A stretch of 64,000 bases of DNA from Thalassotalea mangrovi (GCF_005116735.1 NZ_SWDB01000011.1:1-64000); one strand, 5' to 3'. Numbered from the stretch's first letter, positions 35,120 through 43,053 are shown. The notes: a model not told the origin generated them from the letters alone. Numbers and translations are program-made.

Positions 35120-36907
35120 TTGAAAAAGACCGACGTTAACACCTACCAGCACTACCTGAAGGTAGTCGACTGCCAACAAGCCTGCCCGGCACACACGCCG
35201 GTGCCAGAGTATATTCGCCTGATCACCCAACAACGATACAGTGATGCCTACATGCTCAACTGGCAGTCGAATGTATTTCCCGGCATTCTCGGCAGGGTTT
35301 GCGACAGGCCTTGTGAGCCAGCCTGTCGTCGCACCAGGGTGGAAGACAAGGCGGTCGCCATTTGTCGTTTAAAACGGGTAACTGCCGATTATAAAGAAGA
35401 TATTACTGAACGGCTGCCAAAAGCACCGAAACGGCAAAATGGCAAACGTATTGCGTTGGTGGGTGCAGGACCTGCGTCATTAACGGTCGCTCGCGATTTA
35501 CTGCCGCTTGGTTATCAAATCGATATGTTCGAAAGAGATGCCAAGGCCGGTGGCATGATGCGAAGTCAAATTCCCCAGTTTCGCCTGCCCCACGACGTAC
35601 TCGATGAAGAATTAAATTATATTCTCGATATGGGTGTAAACGGTTATTTCAATCATCCAATCGACAGCCTGGAAAACCTACTCAATAAGAATTACGATGC
35701 TGTGTTTATCGGTACCGGCGCACCGAAAGGCAGGCACCTTCCCCTGCCCGGTTATGATGACTGTCAGCTTGATATCAAAATCGGCATCGATTGGCTATCC
35801 GGAGTCAGTTTTGAACATATCAGCGAAGCGCCAAAACGCGTCGTTGTGTTAGGCGGTGGTAATACGGCGATGGATTGTTGTCGCACCGCCAAACGACTCG
35901 GTGCCACGGATGTCAAAGTGCTGGTGCGCTCCAGCTTTGAAGCGATGAAGGCATCACCATGGGAAAAAGAGGATGCGATGGCAGAAGAGATTGCCATCAT
36001 GCCAAACCACAGCCCACTGGAATATAAACGCAATGATGACGGTTCCATTCAGATTGCCTTTGAAAAAGTCATATCCAGTTACGATAAATCGAATAATCGT
36101 ACCCTGACCCCAACCGGAGAAATCGTTAAGGTCGATTGCGATTTGGTACTGGTAGCCATCGGCCAGGATACCAGTTTTCCCTGGATAGAACGGGATATTG
36201 GCTTAAAGTTTAATGACTGGTCACAGCCTATTCTTAACAAGCTTACCCTGCAATCCACCCTGCCTCAGGTTTTCTTTGGTGGCGATTCCGCCTTTGGACC
36301 GGAAAATATCATCACGGCCGTTGCCCACGGCCATAAAGCGGCGATTTCTATCGACTTATTTTGTCATGGCAAGCAACCAGAAAACCGCCCTGACAGCGAT
36401 TTTAATCTGATCAGTCAAAAAATGGGCATGCATGAGTGGCGCTATGATAATCAGATTGAACATCATCAACGCCTTGCTGTACCCCATATTGACTGGCAGC
36501 AGGCCAGCCAGCAACTCGCTACCGAAGTCGAGCTTGGCTTTGACGAACAACTGGCATTACAAGAAGCTCAGCGCTGCCTTAACTGTGATATTCAAACCGT
36601 TTTTACCGAGTCGAAATGTATCGAGTGTTCCGCCTGTGAGGATATTTGTCCCCTCGATTGCATTAATTTTATTGACGATATTCATAAATCTGGTGATGCA
36701 AACACCCTGCTAGCCGGAAAACTAAGGGTAGAAAAAGCAACGCCGGAACAGGATTACTTTATCTCCGATAAACTCCATACCGGCCACATTATGGTCAAAG
36801 ACGAGGATCTTTGCGTGCACTGTGGGTTGTGTGCCGAGCGTTGTCCTACCGGAGCATGGGATATGCAAAAGCTTATTCTGAGTAACATCGAGGCAACCAT
36901 AAAATGA
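35120..36907 (+). CDS. GltD-like FAD/NAD(P)-binding oxidoreductase with C-terminal 2x4Fe-4S ferredoxin domain
   Basis: The start is TTG with AGGG upstream. The N-terminal cluster domain (CQQACPAHTPVPEYIRLI, GRVCDRPCEPACRR) is that of glutamate synthase small subunits and NfnB. FAD motif VGAGPASLTVARD (~115) and NAD(P) motif VLGGGNTAMDCCRTAKRLGA (~248) follow. The C-terminus adds a ferredoxin domain with CIECSACEDICP and CVHCGLCAERCP. 595 residues. Its last four bases overlap the start of the 2-oxoacid oxidoreductase alpha gene. The likely role is to exchange electrons between NAD(P)H and that enzyme; direction is inference. Confidence 0.9.
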   Translation: MKKTDVNTYQHYLKVVDCQQACPAHTPVPEYIRLITQQRYSDAYMLNWQSNVFPGILGRVCDRPCEPACRRTRVEDKAVAICRLKRVTADYKEDITERLPKAPKRQNGKRIALVGAGPASLTVARDLLPLGYQIDMFERDAKAGGMMRSQIPQFRLPHDVLDEELNYILDMGVNGYFNHPIDSLENLLNKNYDAVFIGTGAPKGRHLPLPGYDDCQLDIKIGIDWLSGVSFEHISEAPKRVVVLGGGNTAMDCCRTAKRLGATDVKVLVRSSFEAMKASPWEKEDAMAEEIAIMPNHSPLEYKRNDDGSIQIAFEKVISSYDKSNNRTLTPTGEIVKVDCDLVLVAIGQDTSFPWIERDIGLKFNDWSQPILNKLTLQSTLPQVFFGGDSAFGPENIITAVAHGHKAAISIDLFCHGKQPENRPDSDFNLISQKMGMHEWRYDNQIEHHQRLAVPHIDWQQASQQLATEVELGFDEQLALQEAQRCLNCDIQTVFTESKCIECSACEDICPLDCINFIDDIHKSGDANTLLAGKLRVEKATPEQDYFISDKLHTGHIMVKDEDLCVHCGLCAERCPTGAWDMQKLILSNIEATIK

Positions 36908-38736
36908 CACAGAGCAAAACCAATAATTTTGTCATTCGCTTTGCCAACACTAATGGTACCGGCTCTGCCAGTGCCAATCATATGTTTGCTAAAGCCATTA
37001 TGCGCATGGGCGTACCCGTCAGTGCGAAAAATATTTTCCCCTCTAATATTCAGGGTTCACCCACCTGGTATGAAGTCAGGATTAACGAACAAGGTTTTCT
37101 CGGCAGGCGCGGTGGTGCCGCAGATATTATGGTGGCGATGAACTCACAAAGTTTTCAGCGTGACCTGGAGGATGTCGCAGAAAATGGTTATTTGCTCTAT
37201 GACAATAGCAAATCTCAGGACCTGACGGCCGTCCCATCATCGGTCAAAAAGCTCGGCATTCCTATCGCGCAGATTTGCGAGAAAGAATATCAGGATCAAA
37301 GGCTCAGGCAACTGTTTAAAAATGTCATTTATGTAGGTGCCTTGGCGGCACTGCTGGATATCGAATTTGATGTATTACGATCCCTGGTCAGCGATCAGTT
37401 CAAAGGCAAAGAGAAACTGATAACGCCGAATATTTTTGCGTTGGAACTGGGTTACCAATATGCTCATAGTCATTTTGATTGTCCGTTAGAGCCTCGCATT
37501 GAGCGTCGCGATCTTATTGGCGAGCAAATCCTGGTCGATGGCAACACCGGTTGTGCACTCGGTGCAGTCTACGCCGGTGCTACCGTGGTTGGTTGGTATC
37601 CTATTACACCTTCCACCTCGGTGATTGAAAAGTTCAGCAATTACTGTGAACGTCTGCGAATCGATCCGGCAACCGGCAAAAAGAATTTCGCGATTGTCCA
37701 GGCGGAAGATGAACTCGCGGCTATCGGCATTGCCATTGGTGCTGGCTGGAATGGCGCTCGAAGCTTTACCGCGACCAGCGGCCCCGGGATTTCCCTGATG
37801 AGCGAGTTTCTCGGCTTGTCTTACTTCGCTGAAGTGCCTGTGGTATTAATGAATATCCAGCGCACCGGACCTTCAACCGGAATGCCCACTCGCACCCAAC
37901 AATCCGATATACTCGCCTGCGCTTATGCTTCCCATGGCGATACTAAGCACGTACTGTTATTCCCGAAATGTCCACGAGAATGTTTTGAACTAACCACCAT
38001 TGCGTTTGATTTAGCAGACCGCCTGCAAACCGCAGTGATCCTGATGAGTGATTTGGATTTAGGCATGAATGATCATTTATGCCAGCCATTTCGCTGGGAC
38101 GATGAACGTCGATACGATTTAGGTAAGGTGCTTAATGAACAGGAGTTAGAGGCGCTTGAGCAATATGGTCGCTATCAGGACGTAGATAAAGACGGTATTT
38201 GTCCTCGAACCCTGGCCGGGACGCATCCCAGTAAAGGTGCTTTTTTTACCCGCGGTACATCTCGAAATCGCAATGCCGTATACAGCGAACGCTCGGACGA
38301 TTATGTCGATAACATGCAACGCTTAGAGAAAAAGTTTGCCACCGCAGCCGCGCTTGTCCCGGAAGCAGTGATTCAACAAACCAGGCAAGCGGCTGATATT
38401 TCGCTCATTTATTACGGAACCAGTGCTCAGGTGATCGACGAAGTCATTGCCGGTTTTGAGCAACAAGGATTAACTGTCGACACAATGCGGATACGCGCGT
38501 TTCCGTTTGGCCCTGAGGTCAGAAAATTTGTGCAAAAACGAAAAAATTGTTATGTGATCGAGCAGAACCGTGATGCGCAGATGCGAAGTCTGCTGGTTAA
38601 CGAGTTGAACCTTTCGCCACAGGTTCTGACATCGATATTAAATTATGATGGATTATCGATCACCGCTGAAATGGTAATAACCAAGATCGCTAATGAAAGA
38701 AAGATTGCACCAATACGCCAGGGGGTCCAACGATGA
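36904..38736 (+). CDS. 2-oxoacid:acceptor (ferredoxin) oxidoreductase, fused gamma-alpha subunit
   Basis: 610 residues. Residues ~1-190 are the gamma domain (NGTGSASANHMFAKAIMRMG, GRRGGAADIMVAMN), fused to an alpha subunit starting near ILVDGNTGCALGAVYAGATV, with GWYPITPSTSVIEKFSNY, EDELAAIGIAIGAGWNGAR and TSGPGISLMSEFLGLS. This is the KorA-type arrangement of 2-oxoglutarate or related 2-oxoacid oxidoreductases. Together with the beta subunit it would oxidise a 2-oxoacid to an acyl-CoA using CoA and TPP, or run the reverse carboxylation. It overlaps both neighbours by four bases (ATGA). Confidence 0.9.
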   Translation: MTQSKTNNFVIRFANTNGTGSASANHMFAKAIMRMGVPVSAKNIFPSNIQGSPTWYEVRINEQGFLGRRGGAADIMVAMNSQSFQRDLEDVAENGYLLYDNSKSQDLTAVPSSVKKLGIPIAQICEKEYQDQRLRQLFKNVIYVGALAALLDIEFDVLRSLVSDQFKGKEKLITPNIFALELGYQYAHSHFDCPLEPRIERRDLIGEQILVDGNTGCALGAVYAGATVVGWYPITPSTSVIEKFSNYCERLRIDPATGKKNFAIVQAEDELAAIGIAIGAGWNGARSFTATSGPGISLMSEFLGLSYFAEVPVVLMNIQRTGPSTGMPTRTQQSDILACAYASHGDTKHVLLFPKCPRECFELTTIAFDLADRLQTAVILMSDLDLGMNDHLCQPFRWDDERRYDLGKVLNEQELEALEQYGRYQDVDKDGICPRTLAGTHPSKGAFFTRGTSRNRNAVYSERSDDYVDNMQRLEKKFATAAALVPEAVIQQTRQAADISLIYYGTSAQVIDEVIAGFEQQGLTVDTMRIRAFPFGPEVRKFVQKRKNCYVIEQNRDAQMRSLLVNELNLSPQVLTSILNYDGLSITAEMVITKIANERKIAPIRQGVQR

Positions 38737-39785
38737 GTTATGCAAAATCAACATTTCGACACCCAAATCTGAAAGTTAACGATATCGGCTTAACCTACCG
38801 GGATTATGAAGGTGTAGTATCAACCCTGTGTGCAGGCTGTGGTCACGATTCAATATCGGCTGCTATTGTGCACGCCTGTGCCGAATTATCCTTACCTCCT
38901 CACAAGATTGCCAAAATGTCTGGGATTGGATGCTCATCTAAAGCGCCTAATTATTTCCTCGGGCGTTCACATGGGTTTAATTCCGTTCATGGTCGCATGC
39001 CATCGGTAACAACGGGCGCAAATATTGCCAATAAAGATCTGACTTACTTAGCCATGTCCGGTGATGGCGACACCGCTTCTATTGGCCTTGGTCAGTTCGC
39101 GCATGTGATCAGACGCCGCCTCAATATGGTCTACATGGTCGCCAATAATGGCGTTTACGGGCTTACTAAAGGTCAGCTTGCGGCCACATCTGACAAAGGG
39201 GCGCGCAACAAAGCCGGTGACATCAGCCCGTTTAATGAAATTGATTTATGCGTGATGGCCCTGCAACTTGGTGCCAGTTTCGTGGCCCGCTGTTTTTCCG
39301 GCGATCGTCAGCAACTGGTATCGATTTTAAAAGCAGCGATATCCCATGAAGGTTTTGCCTTTATTGATATCATTTCACCCTGCGTGACCTTCAACAACCA
39401 GGCAAATTCAAAACGTTCCTACGATTATGTCCAACAACATATCAGTACCGCGGCAATCAGTGATTTTGTTCCGGTTAAAGATGAAATAAGTTGTGACCTG
39501 CCCGCTGGTAACTATGATGATATTTGTTTGCATGACGGTTCACTGATCCGTTTATACAAGAGCGACGAAAACTTTAAATGCGATGATAAACTCCATGCCA
39601 TCAACATGATTGAAAAGCATAAAGTTAAGAATCAGATCCTGACTGGCTTGCTATACGTTAACCCGGCAATCGATACCTACCACGAGGTCAACCAAACCTC
39701 GGATACGCCGTTAAATCAGTTACGTGAAGATGTATTGTGTCCGGGCCAGCGAGTACTGAGTAGTATCAATGAGAGTTTTCGTTAG
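38733..39785 (+). CDS. 2-oxoacid:ferredoxin oxidoreductase beta subunit (TPP-binding)
   Basis: 350 residues. Family motifs: STLCAGCGHDSISAAI near the N-terminus, KMSGIGCSSKAPNYF, RMPSVTTGANIANKDL, and the TPP/Mg site MSGDGDTASIGLGQFAHVIR with NNGVYGLTKGQ. It completes the alpha-beta enzyme encoded just upstream. Substrate: the KorB-like layout suggests 2-oxoglutarate, but pyruvate or branched 2-oxoacids cannot be excluded. The stop is followed at once by a short hairpin and then the heptamer array. Confidence 0.9.
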   Translation: MSYAKSTFRHPNLKVNDIGLTYRDYEGVVSTLCAGCGHDSISAAIVHACAELSLPPHKIAKMSGIGCSSKAPNYFLGRSHGFNSVHGRMPSVTTGANIANKDLTYLAMSGDGDTASIGLGQFAHVIRRRLNMVYMVANNGVYGLTKGQLAATSDKGARNKAGDISPFNEIDLCVMALQLGASFVARCFSGDRQQLVSILKAAISHEGFAFIDIISPCVTFNNQANSKRSYDYVQQHISTAAISDFVPVKDEISCDLPAGNYDDICLHDGSLIRLYKSDENFKCDDKLHAINMIEKHKVKNQILTGLLYVNPAIDTYHEVNQTSDTPLNQLREDVLCPGQRVLSSINESFR

Positions 39786-39790
39786 GCAGA

Positions 39791-39812
39791 AACCAGAGAC
39801 AAATCTCTGGTT
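39791..39812 (+). terminator. Hairpin closing the oxidoreductase operon
   Basis: AACCAGAGA pairs perfectly with TCTCTGGTT across CAAA, six bases after the stop. No T-run follows, so it is terminator-like rather than canonical. Confidence 0.55.
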
Positions 39813-39816
39813 GCTT

Positions 39817-39900
39817 AGCTGTAAGCTTTAAGCTGTAAGCTGTAAGCTGTAAGCTGTAAGCTGTAAGCTGTAAGAGGTTAGCAGTAAGAGGTTAGCAGTT
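39817..39900 (+). repeat. Heptamer tandem array (12 units of ~AGCTGTA)
   Basis: Twelve in-phase 7-base units. Seven are exact AGCTGTA, one is AGCTTTA, and the last four alternate AGAGGTT and AGCAGTA/AGCAGTT, giving a 14-base higher-order repeat. It is non-coding and sits directly after the operon hairpin. Confidence 0.95.
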
Positions 39901-39937
39901 TTGAGTGAAGTAAGCTTCGCTAGCGTCAACATTTCAA

Positions 39938-40162
39938 GTCATTCCCTGCCACGACAGGGAATCTTAGCCGAGCCCGAGCGGCTGCTTTGTGCCAGTAACG
40001 GGAGTTAAAACTCCCTGAGCACGTATAGCAAGCGATACTCCGAGTACGTGACAGAAAATGCCACTCCGAGCACGCTGATGTCATCAGCTCCGAGCACACG
40101 CTGTTCCGAGCAAAAAGCAAAAGCCCTTGTGTCATTCCCTGATACTACAGGGAATCTTGGCC
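39938..40162 (+). repeat. REP-like palindrome pair enclosing short direct repeats
   Basis: Two 32-base copies in the same orientation (39938-39969 and 40131-40162) share GTCATTCCCTG, five variable bases, ACAGGGAATCTT and GCC; each forms an ATTCCCTG/CAGGGAAT hairpin. Between them lie a GGGAGTT/AACTCCC hairpin (40000-40015) and four copies of a C/TTCCGAGC/TAC-type motif (40037, 40063, 40087, 40104). No gene was seen in 39786-40263 on either strand. Confidence 0.8.
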
Positions 40163-40263
40163 AACCTTGAATGACCGAATTGTCGACTTACCCCATTTTC
40201 TGCCGTTCGGAATTTACTTAAACTGTTTCCGCTTAACAAAGAGAGTAATACCTAAAATAAGCC

Positions 40264-40626
40264 CTAGAACTGTCGAAAAGGAAAAACCAAAGTCATGACG
40301 GCAGCTATGACAATCAAGAATTTATAATACTTTCTTGAGCGATATTTAGAAAATAGCAATACACCCATAGCTAAGAACCACCCTGGAATCGCGTAAAACA
40401 TATAATAAACGTAGAAAACCAATGCCTTACTTATCTCACCAGCCATCATTTTAGGGTCACCAAGTCCATTTACCTGAACCTCATGGAAAGTATCATAAAG
40501 AGAAATTCCAAATTGAGCTAAACCGACAAAAATAACGCCCATCGATAAGCTTAACATTGCTAGGACAAAGGTAGTTTTGGAATAATTAGGTTTCGATACA
40601 TGTTCGGTTGGAAAGGTCTGTTCCAT
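40264..40626 (-). CDS. Small multi-spanning membrane protein of unknown function
   Basis: 120 residues with three hydrophobic segments (residues ~20-42, ~70-95 and ~102-117). The aromatic-rich second helix reads FYVYYMFYAIPGWFLAMG, and basic residues follow (SKYRSRKYYKF). No family was recognised. AAGGAT lies ~13 bases before the ATG, a long spacing. It is the last of a group of small genes on the minus strand between korB-like and ihfA. Confidence 0.65.
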   Translation of the reverse strand: MEQTFPTEHVSKPNYSKTTFVLAMLSLSMGVIFVGLAQFGISLYDTFHEVQVNGLGDPKMMAGEISKALVFYVYYMFYAIPGWFLAMGVLLFSKYRSRKYYKFLIVIAAVMTLVFPFRQF

Positions 40627-40740
40627 TTTAATTTATAAATCCTTTTTAGGTCTGTTAGTCGCTCGAAAGAGCCGTTGTTGTTCAATACGTTACGCTTGGT
40701 TGCCCTCACTCACAAGGCAATACCAATTAGATGCAGAGCA

Positions 40741-41013
40741 TTACTCAATCTCACCAAACAACCAAGGCTCTTCAGGGGATTGACGCTCGGCAAATGTATT
40801 TGGCGCTAAGGTCGTTAATTCATTAATTGAAGGGTCAGCTTCTGTTAAATGACCTACTCCAATGAGATGCGGCTCAGAATTTTCAGGGCACTCTTCATCA
40901 TGACAAAAGAATTGCCAATCGCCATCTGGATCGCGAACGCAAACAAACACCGGAGATTCTTGATTAAAAACATGAGGGCAAACATAAACGCCATAGTTAT
41001 CATTAAATTTCAA
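40741..41013 (-). CDS. Small cysteine-containing soluble protein of unknown function
   Basis: 90 residues. It starts at TTG with GAGGTG a few bases upstream, which supports the start. CPHVF, DGDWQFFCHDEECPEN and HLIGVGHLTEADPSI are its notable stretches. The order 'GDWqF....E......iGvGhl...dpsi.el' is faintly like small DUF2185-type or immunity-type proteins, but this is a weak resemblance. No signal peptide or helix. Confidence 0.6.
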   Translation of the reverse strand: MKFNDNYGVYVCPHVFNQESPVFVCVRDPDGDWQFFCHDEECPENSEPHLIGVGHLTEADPSINELTTLAPNTFAERQSPEEPWLFGEIE

Positions 41014-41250
41014 TTTGCACCTCTATGTTGTTTTTTAGTCCAAGATATCTTGAACAGGCGAAGGTCCAACGACTGTTGCTCGCTCATTACAGCCCCTAGC
41101 TGCATATCCAAATTACCGGATAAAACCGACCGACGCAAACGTGCCAGGAACGGTCTGTTAGCAATTGCTAATATATCGGTCTTAAAGCGCATATTTAACA
41201 AATAAGAAGCCTAAGGAAATAGTAGCGATTCAACTCATTTCATTTGATTA

Positions 41251-41754
41251 TTATTCATTGATTGTTTCATCTGCAAACTTTTCGAGCTCAGTTTTATATC
41301 GTGATGATTCTTTTCTAACTGCATCAGAGTATTCTGAAAACCTTTCATTAATCTCTTCTTTAATTAGGTCGTGATTTTGATTTTTACTAGACAACCATTT
41401 TCGCCCTACAGGGCTTTCGAAGAAAACAATCAGAGCTTCTAATTCGTCAGGTGAATATAATTGCTCGTAACTGATAGCTAAATAAGTTCTGATGTCTTCC
41501 CAATTGAGATATTTTTTATTAATAGCTTCTAAGTTTTCATAATGTTTAACTTCTAGATAATCTAATTCATCTGGATAATCCAGTTTCTCTGAATGAGATT
41601 GAAGTGGCTTGTTATTCACTGTGACCAAAGACAGGTACTCATTCCAGGTAGATTCAATGTCCAGCAAATCAATTAATCTTTCGCTATGAGCCTCAGCAAG
41701 TGATGTTTTAGATAACAAAACGGCCAACAACAAAAATATAACTCGTTGTTTCAT
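41251..41754 (-). CDS. Exported DUF2059-like protein
   Basis: A signal peptide (MKQRVIFLLLAVLLSKTSLA) precedes a helical, charged mature protein of about 147 residues. The segment YSPDELEALIVFFESPVGRKW is the hallmark of DUF2059-type periplasmic proteins. GGGAGA lies just before the ATG. Function unknown. AT-rich compared with the neighbouring housekeeping genes. Confidence 0.72.
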   Translation of the reverse strand: MKQRVIFLLLAVLLSKTSLAEAHSERLIDLLDIESTWNEYLSLVTVNNKPLQSHSEKLDYPDELDYLEVKHYENLEAINKKYLNWEDIRTYLAISYEQLYSPDELEALIVFFESPVGRKWLSSKNQNHDLIKEEINERFSEYSDAVRKESSRYKTELEKFADETINE

Positions 41755-41791
41755 ATTCTCCCTTTTATATAATTGACTTGCTTATATTGAA

Positions 41792-41816
41792 AATGAGCGA
41801 CCGTAGTTCGCTCATT
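41792..41816. repeat. Perfect 9-bp hairpin sharing a 15-mer with a second island site
   Basis: AATGAGCGA and TCGCTCATT pair perfectly around CCGTAGT. The right arm is part of TCGCTCATTACAGCC (41808-41822), which recurs exactly at 41080-41094. It lies between the genes at 41251 and 41900 and may end transcription of the latter. Confidence 0.6.
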
Positions 41817-41899
41817 ACAGCCTATGGCAACTTATTGAAATTTAAAGATTATCCAGATTTCCTATCGCTGACAACTCAATATGTGCTCAATAACTCAAC

Positions 41900-42346
41900 T
41901 CAAGCTATCAGGATAGCGGTACCTAAAGCGCCTAAAACTAATCCCAATACTAAGCCAAAAACGCCACAGATTAAGCCTCGCTTGTTAAACAATGAATTAC
42001 CAACCACCTCCTCTAACACAACGCGATCAATAGTATCTATATCCTGTTTTTCTTGGATATATTCAACTTCGGGCAACTCTTTAGCTGCAACAGGAGAATC
42101 TGTTGGTCTGCGCTTTCTTAGTAACATAGCTATTTGCTCAGATGTAACATGCTCACCTAATGAGATATTACACTTTTCAATGATACCGTCTTCACAAGTA
42201 GGCACTTCTAATACAACTTTATCCGTTTCAACGTCGAATAAAACATCACCTGAGCTCACTTCTTGCCCTTCATTAATATAAATCTGGGAAATTCTGGCGT
42301 CTAAGCAAGTGCTGGGGAGTTTTGGAATAAGAATTTCTGAGTTCAT
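41900..42346 (-). CDS. Lipoyl-domain protein with a C-terminal membrane anchor
   Basis: 148 residues. Residues ~1-78 are a biotinyl/lipoyl-attachment domain of the E2 (SucB-like) type: ILIPKLPSTCLDARISQIYI, then VLFDVETDKVVLEVPTCEDG with the modifiable lysine in ETDKVV, and a GEHVTSEQIAMLL end. A charged linker (~80-120) leads to a glycine-rich transmembrane helix at the C-terminus (GLICGVFGLVLGLVLGALGT). No E3-binding or acyltransferase domain follows. The start at 42346 is chosen because AAGG is six bases upstream; an ATG at 42352 touches it directly. Partner unknown; the helix would hold the domain at the inner membrane. Confidence 0.82.
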   Translation of the reverse strand: MNSEILIPKLPSTCLDARISQIYINEGQEVSSGDVLFDVETDKVVLEVPTCEDGIIEKCNISLGEHVTSEQIAMLLRKRRPTDSPVAAKELPEVEYIQEKQDIDTIDRVVLEEVVGNSLFNKRGLICGVFGLVLGLVLGALGTAILIA

Positions 42347-42444
42347 GATCATCCTTGAGCTCTATGGTTATTATGATGCAGACGTCTCAATCACGCCCAT
42401 TTCAGGAGTTCTGACCCCTTGATAAAAACACTAGCCATTTCAAG

Positions 42445-42660
42445 TTACGCCTTACGCTTATTGCCAGAAAACATTTTGCTCACCAGATATATCAACGTAG
42501 GCATGAGTAAAAATACTAATGCATCTTTAATATGGACTATCGATTGGTATTGATTTACCGCAGAGGATACTTCAAAAGGAAACATGCTTAGCACTAGCGG
42601 CAGAGTAATCACCAGGAAAATCATGGCCTTAAAGCGAGAAAAAATATATTGATTAGCCAT
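42445..42660 (-). CDS. Small membrane protein of unknown function (71 aa)
   Basis: Two hydrophobic helices (residues ~12-28 and ~47-62) with basic ends (FSRFKAM, SGNKRKA). AGGGG lies seven bases before the ATG. No family was recognised. It is upstream of the lipoyl-anchor gene on the same strand, with ~100 bases between that hold a TCTGACCCCTTGAT motif also seen at 270-283 near the transposase remnant. Confidence 0.6.
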   Translation of the reverse strand: MANQYIFSRFKAMIFLVITLPLVLSMFPFEVSSAVNQYQSIVHIKDALVFLLMPTLIYLVSKMFSGNKRKA

Positions 42661-43010
42661 ACTGCAACCCCTGCCGAAACAAAAAAGCTTAGATTATGGG
42701 GTATCCCTAAGATCAGTAAGTAGGCGAGGCCTTCTGTTTCCTCAGCTTTGGTTAGAATTGCAAAAATAAATCATTTAACAATGGCAACAGCAAAAATGCC
42801 AATACCGGATATGCTATTGATAACCCTACCGCAATCAACAATGGCTTTAATTTCTTCGTCAACAACATCCTTATTTGGATAGGTCTATCCGTAAATTTAA
42901 AAAAATCTAACCCGACGGCCAATGGTAAACCGTTAGACAGACAAACGATAACCGTTTCAGGGAATTAAGATCAAATTCGATGGGAAGTTTTTATTTAATT
43001 GGGCGACATA
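42661..43010. other. Intergenic stretch with one candidate mini-ORF
   Basis: AT-rich DNA between ihfA and the small membrane gene. The only coding candidate is a 38-codon minus-strand frame at 42752-42868, listed separately. Otherwise nothing recognisable apart from the ihfA terminator at its right end. Confidence 0.5.
42752..42868 (-). CDS. Candidate 38-residue hydrophobic peptide
   Basis: The frame reads MLLTKKLKPLLIAVGLSIAY and then a hydrophobic run ending NDLFLQF: two basic lysines ahead of one membrane helix. AAGG touches the ATG directly, so initiation may instead be at the TTG two codons later. Conservation would be needed to accept it; listed because it resembles the other small membrane genes beside it. 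Confidence 0.3.
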   Translation of the reverse strand: MLLTKKLKPLLIAVGLSIAYPVLAFLLLPLLNDLFLQF

Positions 43011-43034
43011 AAAAGGCGCCAAAAGGCGCCTTTT
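43011..43034 (-). terminator. Terminator after ihfA
   Basis: On the minus strand AAAAGGCGCC and GGCGCCTTTT form a perfect 10-pair stem around four bases, followed by TTTTTA. It lies about 20 bases past the ihfA stop and ends the pheS-pheT-ihfA unit. Confidence 0.9.
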
Positions 43035-43053
43035 CAAATGCTATAAGCAAAAA

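Noticed and set aside
39817-39900. CRISPR array
   Set aside because: The repeat units are 7 bases with no spacers, and no cas gene is in the window.
41010-41201. 63-codon minus-strand ORF between two island genes
   Set aside because: Starts at TTG without a ribosome site, is basic and low in structure, and contains the repeated TCGCTCATTACAGCC sequence. It is probably chance or eroded DNA.
39786-42900. Integron gene-cassette array
   Set aside because: Small same-strand genes and short repeats suggested cassettes, but no attC-type site (paired RYYYAAC/GTTRRRY with an imperfect palindrome) and no integrase were found.
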